Positions 1 to 8,406 of a DNA stretch of 62,498 bases are shown in pieces. A model generated the notes under the pieces. It did no database searches. It was not told where the DNA came from and worked only from the letters and a program-made list of their open reading frames with translations. Source of the stretch: CAYJHC01 sp964369805 (GTDB taxonomy: Bacteria > Bacillota > Clostridia > Peptostreptococcales > Anaerovoracaceae); the NCBI GenBank assembly GCA_964369805.1, contig CAYJFM010000007.1:1-62498 (forward strand). The letters run 5' to 3'. The position numbers and the translations under genes were made by a program. Every line of letters begins with the position of its first letter. The stretch's first letter is position 1.

Positions 1-48
1 AGCCTGTCACGCTGGAGGTCGACGGTTCGAGCCCGTTCCGGATCGCCA
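1..48 (+). tRNA. tRNA-Asp(GTC), 3' part
   Basis: The window opens inside the anticodon arm. The loop CTGTCAC gives anticodon GTC. A complete T arm (GACGG stem, TTCGAGC loop), the 3' acceptor strand CCGGATC, discriminator G and encoded CCA follow. The 5' half is outside the window. Confidence 0.9.
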
Positions 49-65
49 ATTTTTATATTTTACAT

Positions 66-142
66 GGTGGGTGTAGTCAAGTGGTTAAGACAGCGGTTTG
101 TGGTTCCGTCATGCGTGGGTTCGAATCCCATCATCCACCCCA
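66..142 (+). tRNA. tRNA-His(GTG)
   Basis: The anticodon loop TTGTGGT gives GTG. The acceptor GTGGGTG pairs with CATCCAC. The extra 5' G typical of tRNA-His (G-1, position 66) faces C73 at 139, followed by encoded CCA. It lies 17 bases after tRNA-Asp and is probably co-transcribed with it. Confidence 0.93.
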
Positions 143-170
143 TAAATATTAAAATTACAAAATTAAATAT

Positions 171-245
171 GGCGACATAGCCAAGCGGTAAGGCCGAGGT
201 CTGCAAAACCTCTATGCCCCAGTTCAAATCTGGGTGTCGCCTCCA
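171..245 (+). tRNA. tRNA-Cys(GCA)
   Basis: The acceptor GGCGACA pairs with TGTCGCC, followed by discriminator T and CCA. The anticodon loop CTGCAAA gives GCA. It is the last gene of the tRNA cluster, just before a terminator hairpin. Confidence 0.94.
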
Positions 246-249
246 TATT

Positions 250-284
250 GAAAAGTCCAATCGATAATCGGTTGGACTTTTTTC
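250..284 (+). terminator. Terminator of the tRNA cluster
   Basis: An inverted repeat AAAAGTCCAA...TTGGACTTTT with inner pairing CGAT/ATCG is followed by T-rich sequence. It is placed directly after tRNA-Cys. Confidence 0.85.
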
Positions 285-391
285 TTCTGGTTTAAATATA
301 AATTATATACTAACCCAATTAAATAGTATATAATATAGATTAATTATGAACAAATTGTTTGGTGAAGAATACAAGAAAGTGTAGGAAAACT

Positions 392-1369
392 ATGAAGGAA
401 TTTTACATAGGTCAATTTCAAAATGAAAATGAAGTGGTTGACTATTTTATGATTAAAGCGGTGAGTTTAAAAATCGGTTCTAATAAGAAACAGTATTTAG
501 ACGTTACTTTAGGAGATAAAACAGGTGAGGTTTCGGGGAAAAAATGGGATGTTGATGATAAGGAAGCTGAAACATTTGCAAAGCTGAAGGCTGGTGATAT
601 AGTTAAAATAAAGGCACAGGTCACAGAGTGGAATGGGATGAAGCAAGTTAGAATTACGAGACTTCGCAATAGTACTTCTGAAGATCAGATTGAATTAAGA
701 GACTATATTAAGGCTTCTCCTGAAGATCCAAAGGAAATGTTTGAATATATAATAGATAGAATAGGGCAGTTTGAGGATGATAAGTTAAAGGCACTTTGTA
801 CCAAGCTTTATATAGAAAGAAAAGAAAAGTTATTATTTTATCCGGCTGCAGCAAAGAACCACCATGCTGAACTTGGGGGTCTGCTTTATCACATGAAAAC
901 AATGTCTATAGCGGGAGATAAACTTTGTGATGTATATAAAGATTTAGATAGAGATCTTTTGATAACAGGTGTGTTTTTGCATGATCTAGAAAAGCTAACT
1001 GAAATAGAATCAAATGAGCTTGGGATAGCTGATGGATATTCTTTTGAAGGTCAAATGCTCGGACATATTATTCAAGGCATAAAACTTTTAGAAAAAGAGA
1101 TGGATGCTTTAGACTTTCCATATGAAAAGAAGATAATGATTGAGCATATGATATTATCTCATCACTATGAACCAGAGTTCGGAAGTCCAAGAAAGCCTTT
1201 ATTCCCAGAAGCAGAGATACTTCATTACCTTGATATTATGGATGCAAGAATGTATGATATGTTTTCAGCATTAGCAAAAACTGAGCCTGGAGATTTTTCT
1301 GATAGAATATGGGTTTTAGAAAATAGAAAAATTTATAAACCGGAGAGTGGAGAGGTACAAAATGATTAA
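392..1369 (+). CDS. 3'-5' exoribonuclease YhaM-like protein (OB-fold plus HD domain)
   Basis: 325 residues, close to YhaM (about 314). Residues 1-95 look like an OB nucleic-acid-binding fold. Residues 155-300 form an HD phosphohydrolase domain with H157/H158, H167 and the HD pair at 197-198 (FLHDLEKL), which coordinate metal in this family. YhaM family proteins trim RNA or single-stranded DNA from the 3' end. I chose ATG 392, which has GTAGGA upstream; the open frame extends to a TTG at 359 that has no ribosome binding site. The stop overlaps the next gene by 8 bases, so the two are translationally coupled. Family assignment is firm, exact substrate is inferred. Confidence 0.85.
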   Translation: MKEFYIGQFQNENEVVDYFMIKAVSLKIGSNKKQYLDVTLGDKTGEVSGKKWDVDDKEAETFAKLKAGDIVKIKAQVTEWNGMKQVRITRLRNSTSEDQIELRDYIKASPEDPKEMFEYIIDRIGQFEDDKLKALCTKLYIERKEKLLFYPAAAKNHHAELGGLLYHMKTMSIAGDKLCDVYKDLDRDLLITGVFLHDLEKLTEIESNELGIADGYSFEGQMLGHIIQGIKLLEKEMDALDFPYEKKIMIEHMILSHHYEPEFGSPRKPLFPEAEILHYLDIMDARMYDMFSALAKTEPGDFSDRIWVLENRKIYKPESGEVQND

Positions 1370-2654
1370 GCTACCAAAAGAGGTAAATGTCATATTCAAA
1401 AAATTTGAAAGTGCTTCTAAATCAATTTATGCAGTAGGAGGTTGTGTTAGGGATTCACTTTTAGGAGCGACTCCATATGACTGGGATTTAACCACAGATG
1501 CTACCTTAGAAGAAATGAAAGAACTTTTGCCTACAGCAAAAGTAATAAGTGAAAAATACCGTATTGTTAGGATAGATTTAACTGATGATGATGGAGAAGG
1601 CCTTGTAATTGATGTTGCCGCAATGAGGGTAGAAGAAGAGTATGATGAAAAAGGAAGGCCAGCTAAAGTTGAATTTGTTTCAAATATAGAAGAAGACCTT
1701 GCTCGTCGGGATTTTACCATTAATGCAATTGCTGACTGCCCATCTAAGACTGTTATTGATCCATACAAAGGGCGTGAAGATATAAAGAAGAAAATCATAA
1801 GGTCTATTGGAGACCCAATGATAAGGTACAAAGAGGATCCTACTAGAATGCTTAGGGCAGTAAGACTTGCAGCGCAACATGGGTTTGACTTATCAAAGGC
1901 TGATTACGAAGCAATTATACAAAATGCAGATGGCCTAAAGGCTATAAGTAAAGATAGAATAAGAGAAGAGTTTGAAGATATAATTGTATCTTCAAATGCA
2001 GGTAGAGGGCTTAGAATGCTTGCAGGGGCAGATCTTATGCCAGCTATTATTGGAGATGTAGCAGAAGGCTTATCAAATAGGCAAAGAGATTTATTTTCAA
2101 CCTTAGCTGATAATATTGATGAAACACAGCAAAACTTAGAAAGGCGGCTTGGGCTTTTTTATCTTTGCTTTGAAGAAAAGAAAGGTCTAAAGGCAGTAGA
2201 ATTATTAAATTACGATAATGAAACAAAACAGCATCTGGTAGATGGATTAAAGCTAATTGATAAAATTCACTTTTTGAGAAACGGAATTGAAATCAAAGGT
2301 TGGCTAAATGAATATGGCGAAGAGCGATTTAACTATGTTCATAACTTATCTAAGGCACAGCGAATTGTATATGATTATTCTGAGATAAGAATCCAAAGTA
2401 GAAACTATATTCTAAATGATATAAAAGTAAGAAAAGAACCTGTGTACATTGAAGACTTAGCAATAAATGGTCAAGACTTAATTGATGAAGGAATTGCAGA
2501 TGGCGAGAAAATTGGACAAATTCTGAATCAGTTATTAGATGTAGTACATAGAAGGCCTGATAATAATAAGAGAGAATACCTCCTTGAAACAGCCCGTAAA
2601 TTTAGTAAAAACCCATTGATAGCGGCTACGAGAAAGGTAAAATGGCTGAAATAA
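1362..2654 (+). CDS. cca: CCA-adding tRNA nucleotidyltransferase
   Basis: 430 residues, class II CCA-adding enzyme that builds or repairs the 3' CCA of tRNAs. The nucleotidyltransferase motif GGCVRD (26-31) is followed by DWDLTTDA with the metal-binding pair D40 and D42. The RRDFTINAIA motif and the neck region RMLRAVRLAAQHGFD are also clear. ATG 1362 is preceded by GGAGAGG at good spacing; an in-frame GTG at 1347 is less likely. It overlaps the upstream exonuclease by 8 bases and the downstream recD2 by 13, forming a tight RNA/DNA maintenance operon. Some tRNAs here encode their CCA, so this enzyme may act mainly in repair. Confidence 0.93.
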   Translation: MIKLPKEVNVIFKKFESASKSIYAVGGCVRDSLLGATPYDWDLTTDATLEEMKELLPTAKVISEKYRIVRIDLTDDDGEGLVIDVAAMRVEEEYDEKGRPAKVEFVSNIEEDLARRDFTINAIADCPSKTVIDPYKGREDIKKKIIRSIGDPMIRYKEDPTRMLRAVRLAAQHGFDLSKADYEAIIQNADGLKAISKDRIREEFEDIIVSSNAGRGLRMLAGADLMPAIIGDVAEGLSNRQRDLFSTLADNIDETQQNLERRLGLFYLCFEEKKGLKAVELLNYDNETKQHLVDGLKLIDKIHFLRNGIEIKGWLNEYGEERFNYVHNLSKAQRIVYDYSEIRIQSRNYILNDIKVRKEPVYIEDLAINGQDLIDEGIADGEKIGQILNQLLDVVHRRPDNNKREYLLETARKFSKNPLIAATRKVKWLK

Positions 2655-4900
2655 TAGAGATAAGAGCAAAATTAGATAGAATAATATTTAGTAAAAATGG
2701 AACCTCCTTTATTATAGGTAGCTTCGAAACTGAGGAGTATGAGTTTGTGGCAAAGGGGGATCTTCCTTTTCCTTCAGAGGGTAAAGTTTACAATCTTGAA
2801 GGAAATTTTGTTATGGACAAAAAGTATGGAGAGCAGTTTAACATAATTAAAGGGGTTGAGGCTATACCAGAGACTAAAAGTGACATTGAAGCCTTGCTTG
2901 CATCAGGAGCAATTAAAGGTGTGGGACCTAAAACTGCGAAGTTAATTGTATCTAGGTTTGGAGATAAAACCCTAGAAATTATTGAAGAATCTCCAGAGAG
3001 ACTTACTGAAATTTCTGGTATAGGCGAAAAAAAGGCTAAAGAGATTTTTGATAGCTTTATTTTGCATATTGAATATGCCCATACTTCACTTAAACTTCAA
3101 GAAATAGGGGTTGAACCTAAGTATATCATGGCAATTTACAACGTTTATGGGAGCGATTCAGTAGAAGAGGTAAAAAAAAATCCATATAGCTTAGTTTCGG
3201 ATGTTTTTGGAATAGGTTTTAATAAGGCGGAAGAAATTGCAAGAATGACTGGCTATCCAGAGGATTCAAGTAATCGTATTGAGGCTGCAATTACATTTTG
3301 TTTAAGGCAAGAGATGGTAAAAGGACATACTTTCCTGCCTAGCGAGGATCTTCTTAATATAGTTGGTAATGCAATCGATGTGAGCAGAGACAGGGTACGT
3401 GAAATTGTAAATGAAATGGCTGTTTTTGGCACAATAAAAATTGATATGATTGGAGGGCTAGAACTTGTTTATCCTTGGGAAAACTACAAAGCAGAACAAA
3501 AGATTTCAGGAAAGCTTGTTGAAATACTTAGGGCACAAAAAAAGCCTTTAGGGATAGATATAGAAGAGGCAGTAGCTCAGGTTGAGAGATCAGTAAGGAT
3601 TACGTTATCAGAGGAACAAAGAGAAGGGATTTTGGCAGCCCTTTCAAATAATATTACTATTATTACAGGAGGACCAGGTACTGGTAAAACCACAATTATA
3701 AATACTATTCTTAAAGTTTTAGAGCAGGCTGGAAAAACTGTCTCTCTTGCTGCACCAACAGGGAGGGCGGCAAAACGGATGACGGAGTCTTCAGGGAAAT
3801 CTGCCTTAACTATTCATAGGCTATTAGAATTTCAGCCTATTGATGACGGTTTTGGAATGGCTTTTGCACGGAATGAGGAGGATCCTCTTCAGGAGGACTG
3901 CATAATTATTGACGAGGCCTCTATGATTGACCTATTTTTGATGGAGGGCTTGGCAAAGGCCTTACAGAAGGGGACTAGGGTAATTATGGTTGGGGATACA
4001 GATCAATTACCACCAGTAGGGGTTGGGAGCATTTTACAGGACATATTAGACTCAGAATGTTTCCCGCAGGTTAGATTAAAAGAAATTTTCAGGCAGGCAA
4101 AGGAAAGCCAAATTATAATATCAGCCCATGCTGTAAATAAGGGAGAAATGGTAACTGAAAATAAAAAAGATGGAGATTTTTTCTTTATGGAGAAAAGGGA
4201 AGAAGCGGCCCTTGCTACAGTTCTCGACCTTGCAAAAAACAGACTGCCTTCATTTCTTCCAAATTGTGATCCGCCAACAGATATCCAAATATTAACACCG
4301 ATGAAAAAAGGAAAACTTGGAACCAAAAACTTAAATAAAGAGCTCCAAGATATTTGGAATCCAAAACATGAAGATGAAAGGGATTTTGTATTTGGCGAAA
4401 AGGTCTTTAGAAATGGTGATAAGGTTATTCAAATGAAAAATAACTACGACATTACATACAGAGTTTTTGCAAATAGCAAATTAGCAATGCCTAAAGACAA
4501 TGGTATTATTGAAGGGCAAGGGGTATTTAATGGTGATATGGGCTTTGTCACCCATAATGATCAAGCATCTGGAACCATAACAGTGCTTTTCGATGGTGAA
4601 AAATATGTAACTTATGAGGGAGAAGAAATAGAGCAATTAGAGCTAGCTTACGCGCTGACAGTTCACAAAAGTCAAGGAAGTGAGTTTAGGGCGGTAGTAA
4701 TGCCTCTAATGGGAATACCAAGAATGCTAGCCACAAGAAACCTTTTGTATACTGGAATAACTAGAGGTAAAGAGTTGGTGACCTTAGTTGGTGACAAGAG
4801 ACTTTTATACAATATGATAGAAAATAAAATAGACCATGAAAGGAACTCTTCACTAGACCTTAGGGTAAAGAGAATAGTCATGGATGAGGTCTTTGGGTAA
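2642..4900 (+). CDS. recD2: RecD2-type ATP-dependent DNA helicase
   Basis: 752 residues, as expected for RecD2, a 5'-3' superfamily 1B helicase not bound to RecBC. It has an N-terminal OB-like region, helix-hairpin-helix segments near residues 85-105 and 122-135, and Walker A GGPGTGKTT at 343-351. Further motifs are IIIDEASMID, VGDTDQLPPVG and the C-terminal LAYALTVHKSQGSEF motor motif. ATG 2642 lies inside the end of cca with GAAAGGT upstream. RecD2 is linked to DNA repair and mismatch processing in Gram-positives. Confidence 0.93.
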   Translation: MAEIIEIRAKLDRIIFSKNGTSFIIGSFETEEYEFVAKGDLPFPSEGKVYNLEGNFVMDKKYGEQFNIIKGVEAIPETKSDIEALLASGAIKGVGPKTAKLIVSRFGDKTLEIIEESPERLTEISGIGEKKAKEIFDSFILHIEYAHTSLKLQEIGVEPKYIMAIYNVYGSDSVEEVKKNPYSLVSDVFGIGFNKAEEIARMTGYPEDSSNRIEAAITFCLRQEMVKGHTFLPSEDLLNIVGNAIDVSRDRVREIVNEMAVFGTIKIDMIGGLELVYPWENYKAEQKISGKLVEILRAQKKPLGIDIEEAVAQVERSVRITLSEEQREGILAALSNNITIITGGPGTGKTTIINTILKVLEQAGKTVSLAAPTGRAAKRMTESSGKSALTIHRLLEFQPIDDGFGMAFARNEEDPLQEDCIIIDEASMIDLFLMEGLAKALQKGTRVIMVGDTDQLPPVGVGSILQDILDSECFPQVRLKEIFRQAKESQIIISAHAVNKGEMVTENKKDGDFFFMEKREEAALATVLDLAKNRLPSFLPNCDPPTDIQILTPMKKGKLGTKNLNKELQDIWNPKHEDERDFVFGEKVFRNGDKVIQMKNNYDITYRVFANSKLAMPKDNGIIEGQGVFNGDMGFVTHNDQASGTITVLFDGEKYVTYEGEEIEQLELAYALTVHKSQGSEFRAVVMPLMGIPRMLATRNLLYTGITRGKELVTLVGDKRLLYNMIENKIDHERNSSLDLRVKRIVMDEVFG

Positions 4901-4917
4901 GAAGGATAGGTGTTTTT

Positions 4918-5331
4918 ATGAGATCTATTAAGAATTTAGAGTATGAGCTAAAGGAAGAAGAGAGAATTCCATATAGGTTATTTGATCAGAAACTAAGGAA
5001 AGCCCTTTGGGTAATAGAAGGTGTTCCAGATACCTTACTTATAATAATTTTTTTAAGTATAGGCTACTTTCAAAGTTCTATAGAGGGCCTATGGCTTCTA
5101 GTTTATCCATTAATGCTTATTCTAGGTCCAGTTACTCAGTTTTTAGCTTATAAAAAAGGGGCTGCTTTTATACGTAACTATGTTATAGAAGAAAACTTAG
5201 AGGGGACTGAATTAGGTCATTTAATTTTAAATAAAGTATGTCCTAGTCAAAGAAAAAGTGCGATTATTGATGGAGTAATTACTACCTTAGCAGTTGTTGT
5301 GTTAGTAGTGATACAGTTTATGTATTATTAA
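4918..5331 (+). CDS. Small integral membrane protein, function unknown
   Basis: 137 residues that I do not recognise. A charged N-terminus (about 30 residues, Glu/Lys/Arg-rich) is followed by about three hydrophobic segments near 30-50, 55-75 and 115-135. It starts 17 bases after recD2 with GAAGGATAGG upstream and ends just before a strong bidirectional hairpin, so it is the last gene of the operon. Nothing in the sequence suggests catalysis. Confidence 0.7.
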   Translation: MRSIKNLEYELKEEERIPYRLFDQKLRKALWVIEGVPDTLLIIIFLSIGYFQSSIEGLWLLVYPLMLILGPVTQFLAYKKGAAFIRNYVIEENLEGTELGHLILNKVCPSQRKSAIIDGVITTLAVVVLVVIQFMYY

Positions 5332-5363
5332 CACTAAAGGTAAATTGATATTTATAAAACAAA

Positions 5364-5397
5364 AAATGCTGAGCTTTAGATTCTGCTCAGCATTTTT
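5364..5397. terminator. Bidirectional terminator between the recD2 operon and arsC
   Basis: A perfect inverted repeat AAATGCTGAGC...GCTCAGCATTT is flanked by A-rich sequence on the left and T-rich on the right. It can stop transcription from both the plus-strand operon and the minus-strand arsenic operon. Confidence 0.88.
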
Positions 5398-5430
5398 CAT
5401 ATAACATATATTTACTATTAAGAATAGCGT

Positions 5431-5862
5431 TTATTTTGCTAATTTTGCCTTTAGCTTATAAACGTTTTCTTCAATTGTATCGATGATCTTTTTAAATTCT
5501 TCATCGCTTTTTCCTGATGGATCATCTAGATGCCAGTTTTCTTCGTAGATATAACCTATATCTGGAATTTTTACATTTCAGCCCATTGTGATAAGAATAT
5601 CTGGTTCAGGGATTTCTGAAATTGTCTTGTTGAACTGTGTTTCTTCCATATCGATTTTGTAGATATCTTTGATCAGCCTAACAGCATCAGGATTAATGTG
5701 GTCTTTGATGATAGTTCCAGCAGAGTAGCTGTCATAAACATCTGCTCCGAAAGCTTTGCCTAGGGCTTCAGCCATTTGGCTTCTACAAGAGTTATGGTTA
5801 CAAACGAAGGCAACTTTTGGTTTTCCTTCAAGTGAAGATAGCTCTTTTTTTAAATCTACCAT
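5431..5862 (-). CDS. arsC: Selenocysteine-containing arsenate reductase (ArsC, LMW-phosphatase fold)
   Basis: 143 residues if UGA 5578-5580 is read as Sec (U95); ordinary translation stops after 94. The N-terminus has the CX5R loop C21-NHNSC-R27 of thioredoxin-coupled ArsC. U95 sits in ITMG-U-N, exactly where relatives have the second catalytic cysteine (MGCN). The frame beyond UGA stays open for 48 codons and carries the family C-terminus ENWHLDDPSGKSDEEF, so this is not decay. A hairpin with a GGU triloop starts 12 bases after the UGA (separate entry). The usual third cysteine a few residues further (CPYLPC) is absent. It is the last gene of the arsenic operon, 4 bases after acr3, and should reduce arsenate to arsenite for export. 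Function is well supported; Sec insertion is inferred. Confidence 0.88.
5542..5567 (-). promoter_or_regulatory. Candidate bacterial SECIS element of arsC
   Basis: Read on the minus strand, the mRNA downstream of the UGA (5578-5580) forms a 7-bp perfect stem AGAUAUA / UAUAUCU (5557-5563 with 5547-5553) closed by a GGU triloop (5554-5556). A further UUC/GAA helix lies below a small C/AC internal loop. The loop G lies 22 nt beyond the UGA, within the 16-37 nt window known for bacterial SECIS elements, and GG in the loop is the SelB-recognised feature. Confidence 0.75.
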
Positions 5863-5866
5863 ATTC

Positions 5867-6943
5867 CTACCTACTTTCTAGTTTTTCTTCTTTAGGAAAC
5901 CAGCCTCTTGTGTTATTTGCAAATTTTACAAGCATTAACATTACTGGTACTTCTACTAATACGCCAACAATCGTAGCTAGTGCTACTGGGCTATCAATAC
6001 CAAACAATGCTATAGCCACTGCTACTGCAAGTTCAAAGAAATTTGATGCTCCAATCATTCCAGCTGGCGCTGCAACAGAGTGAGGCAGTTTTAGCATTTT
6101 TGCTCCTGCGTATGCAATTGCAAATATTAAAACTGTTTGAATTATTAGAGGAATACCAATAAGCACGATGTGTAGTGGATTTTCTAGTATTACCTCTCCT
6201 TGTGTTGAGAAGATAATTACAAGTGCTAGTAGTAAACCTGTGATTGTAGTCTTACTAAATTTAGGAATGAAAGTGTTATTTAAATAGTCAATTCCTTTAT
6301 TCTTAATAATTGAAGATCTAGTTAATACTCCTGCAACTAATGGGATTACTACGAATAGTACTACTGATAGAATTAATGTATCCCAAGGAATTGCTACTCC
6401 TGAAACTCCAAGTAAAAATGCTACTATTGGGGTAAAAGCTATTAATATAATTAAGTCGTTAGTTGCAACTTGAACTACTGTATAGGCAGGATTACCTTTT
6501 GTTAGGTGAGACCAAACAAATACCATAGCCGTACAAGGTGCAGCGCCAAGAAGAACAGCTCCTGCAAGGTATTCAGTAGCTAAGTCAGCTGGGATAAGCG
6601 ACTTGAAGATTACAAAGAAGAATATGTATGCGATTCCAAACATTGTAAAAGGCTTAATTAACCAGTTAGTAACCCATGTTAAAAATAGTCCTTTTGGATT
6701 TTTACCTACGTCTTTTACACTTTGAAAGTCGATTTTTAACATCATTGGATAAATCATTAACCAAATTAAAATTGCAATAGGAATTGAAACATTAGCAAAC
6801 TCTAGGCTAGCTAAGCCTTGGGGAATAGCTGGAAGAAATTTTCCAATAAGCACTCCTCCTATCATGCAAAGTAATACCCATACAGTCAGGTATCTTTCAA
6901 AGAAACTAATACCTGTATTTTTTTTCTCTTTAAGCTGTCCCAT
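5867..6943 (-). CDS. acr3: ACR3-family arsenite efflux transporter
   Basis: 358 residues with about ten hydrophobic segments. It shows the family hallmarks: a first-helix region after FFERYLTVWVLLCMIGGVLIG, IWLMIYPMMLKIDF, and GAAPCTAMVFVWSHLTKG holding the conserved Cys of the arsenite path. ACR3 proteins export arsenite using the proton gradient. The start codon follows the thioredoxin stop directly (TAAATG), and arsC starts 4 bases after its own stop, so import of arsenate, reduction and export are coupled in one mRNA. Confidence 0.93.
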   Translation of the reverse strand: MGQLKEKKNTGISFFERYLTVWVLLCMIGGVLIGKFLPAIPQGLASLEFANVSIPIAILIWLMIYPMMLKIDFQSVKDVGKNPKGLFLTWVTNWLIKPFTMFGIAYIFFFVIFKSLIPADLATEYLAGAVLLGAAPCTAMVFVWSHLTKGNPAYTVVQVATNDLIILIAFTPIVAFLLGVSGVAIPWDTLILSVVLFVVIPLVAGVLTRSSIIKNKGIDYLNNTFIPKFSKTTITGLLLALVIIFSTQGEVILENPLHIVLIGIPLIIQTVLIFAIAYAGAKMLKLPHSVAAPAGMIGASNFFELAVAVAIALFGIDSPVALATIVGVLVEVPVMLMLVKFANNTRGWFPKEEKLESR

Positions 6944-7240
6944 TTATTTTGTACCTCTATGATGGTTAATTAATTCTATAATTTCTTCTTTTTTTAACAC
7001 TCTACCTTGGCTTAGTACTGTTCCATCAACAACAAGTCCAGGTGTAGACATAACTCCAAATTTTGCGATATCAGCATAATCTGATACGTGCTCAACACCT
7101 TCAGTGTTATTCATATCAGCAAGAGCTGCTCTTGTATTTTCTTTTAGTGTAGCGCAGTTATTGCAGCCAGGGCCTAAAACTTTAATTTCAGACATTACAT
7201 GTTCTTCTTGAACCTTTGATTTTTTTGAAAATAAACCCAT
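6944..7240 (-). CDS. Small thioredoxin-like protein (CNNC redox motif)
   Basis: 98 residues. After a short lysine-rich leader it has a thioredoxin-like fold of the glutaredoxin/TRX-2 type, with the redox motif GPGCNNCATLKE (C26, C29) and the cis-proline loop STPGLVVDG. Two ATGs are possible; the one at 7240 is 9 bases from AAGGAGG while the one at 7246 is only 3 away, so I use 7240. Small CxxC thioredoxins of this kind often sit with ArsP/YraQ permeases and could reduce ArsC, although direct partnership here is inference. Confidence 0.85.
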   Translation of the reverse strand: MGLFSKKSKVQEEHVMSEIKVLGPGCNNCATLKENTRAALADMNNTEGVEHVSDYADIAKFGVMSTPGLVVDGTVLSQGRVLKKEEIIELINHHRGTK

Positions 7241-7254
7241 TGTCATTTACCTCC

Positions 7255-8268
7255 TTAGATAAATAGATATTGAAAAATATTAAATAAATAACCTACTAGT
7301 ATAATTCCTACAGCACAGATTCCAATAAATACTGCTAAAAGCTTAGGCTTTACAGCATTTCTTAGAAGAATAACTGATGGAAGACTTAGTGTTATTACTG
7401 ACATCATAAACGCAAGTACTGTTCCTAATTGGGCACCTTTGCCTAGAAGGGCTTCGGCAATTGGAATAGTTCCGAAGATATCTGCGTATACTGGAATTCC
7501 GACTACAGTTGCGATTATTACTCCAAGAGGATTATCATCACCAAGAAGGCCTACAATCCACTCCTCTGGGATCCAGTTATGTATTAAAGCTCCGATAGAT
7601 ACACCAATTAGTACATATGGAAAAACTTTTTTAAATGTGGTTTGCATTGATTCTTTAGCATATAATGCTCTATCTTTTCTTGTAAGGTCTGGTGACTCTA
7701 GGTCAACACTGCTAGCTGAGTATATAAAGTCTTCAACTTGATTTTCCATCTTTAGTTTTCCGATTATAGAACCACCAACTATTGCCACTACTAGTCCTAC
7801 AATTACATAAACGACAGCAACCTTTGGCCCAAAGATACTCATAAGAAGAACTAAACTGCCTAGATCAACCATAGGAGATGATATTAGGAAGGAAAAAGTT
7901 ACACCTAGAGGAAGCTTAGCGCTGGTAAAACCAATAAAAAGTGGTATTGATGAGCAAGAACAAAAAGGTGTTACAGTACCAAGCAGAGCAGCAACAACAT
8001 TGGCCCAGATTCCCTTGAATTTACTTAATATTTCTTTGCTTCTCTCTGGAGGAAAGTAGCTTTGAATATATGAAATAATGAAGATTAATGAGCAAAGCAA
8101 AATTAAAATTTTAATTACATCATATATAAAGAAGTGAAGACTTCCTCCTATTCGTGAGTCAATGTCTATAGACATTGCTGTTAGTATGTTGCCAACTAAA
8201 TCGTTAAGCCACTTCATTCCAAGTATTTGTACTTGCAAGAAATCCCAAATGTTTTTTAAAAATTCCAT
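7255..8268 (-). CDS. ArsP/YraQ-type permease (COG0701)
   Basis: 337 residues, about eight hydrophobic segments in two repeats. The first repeat has GTVTPFCSCSSIPLFIGF and SFLISSPMVDLGSL; the second has GIPVYADIFGTIPIAEALLGKG and FMMSVITLSLPSVI. The CSCSSIP motif is the family signature. Members such as ArsP export trivalent organoarsenicals, others are uncharacterised. It is the first gene downstream of arsR and its stop overlaps the ribosome binding site of the thioredoxin gene. Substrate is inferred from the operon. Confidence 0.82.
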   Translation of the reverse strand: MEFLKNIWDFLQVQILGMKWLNDLVGNILTAMSIDIDSRIGGSLHFFIYDVIKILILLCSLIFIISYIQSYFPPERSKEILSKFKGIWANVVAALLGTVTPFCSCSSIPLFIGFTSAKLPLGVTFSFLISSPMVDLGSLVLLMSIFGPKVAVVYVIVGLVVAIVGGSIIGKLKMENQVEDFIYSASSVDLESPDLTRKDRALYAKESMQTTFKKVFPYVLIGVSIGALIHNWIPEEWIVGLLGDDNPLGVIIATVVGIPVYADIFGTIPIAEALLGKGAQLGTVLAFMMSVITLSLPSVILLRNAVKPKLLAVFIGICAVGIILVGYLFNIFQYLFI

Positions 8269-8315
8269 AATAGTCCTTTCTGTTGAGTTAGTTATGTTGT
8301 AGGGGTTAGAATTTC

Positions 8316-8367
8316 ATATCAAAATTAAATGATATAAAAATTTTTTGATATAAAATTTTTTTGATAT
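8316..8367. promoter_or_regulatory. Triple ArsR-type operator array upstream of the permease operon
   Basis: Three 20-bp sites of form ATAT-N12-ATAT start at 8316, 8332 and 8348, that is exactly every 16 bases, each sharing ATAT with the next. The first is the best palindrome (ATATCA-N8-TGATAT). The same sequence flanks the arsR promoter, so the local ArsR is the likely binder. Confidence 0.7.
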
Positions 8368-8384
8368 GAATTTGCAAAGTTTAA

Positions 8385-8400
8385 CCATCCCGAAGGATGG
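8385..8400 (-). terminator. UUCG-capped hairpin after arsR
   Basis: Minus strand CCATCC-TTCG-GGATGG, a very stable C(UUCG)G tetraloop hairpin, lies 6 bases after the arsR stop and before the operator array. There is only a weak T tract (TTAAACTTT), so it may attenuate read-through or stabilise the arsR mRNA. Confidence 0.6.
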
Positions 8401-8406
8401 CAAGAT

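Noticed and set aside
5578..5862. arsC as a 94-residue truncated or pseudogene product
   Set aside because: The frame continues past UGA with the conserved family C-terminus and a SECIS-like hairpin, so a selenocysteine codon explains the data better.
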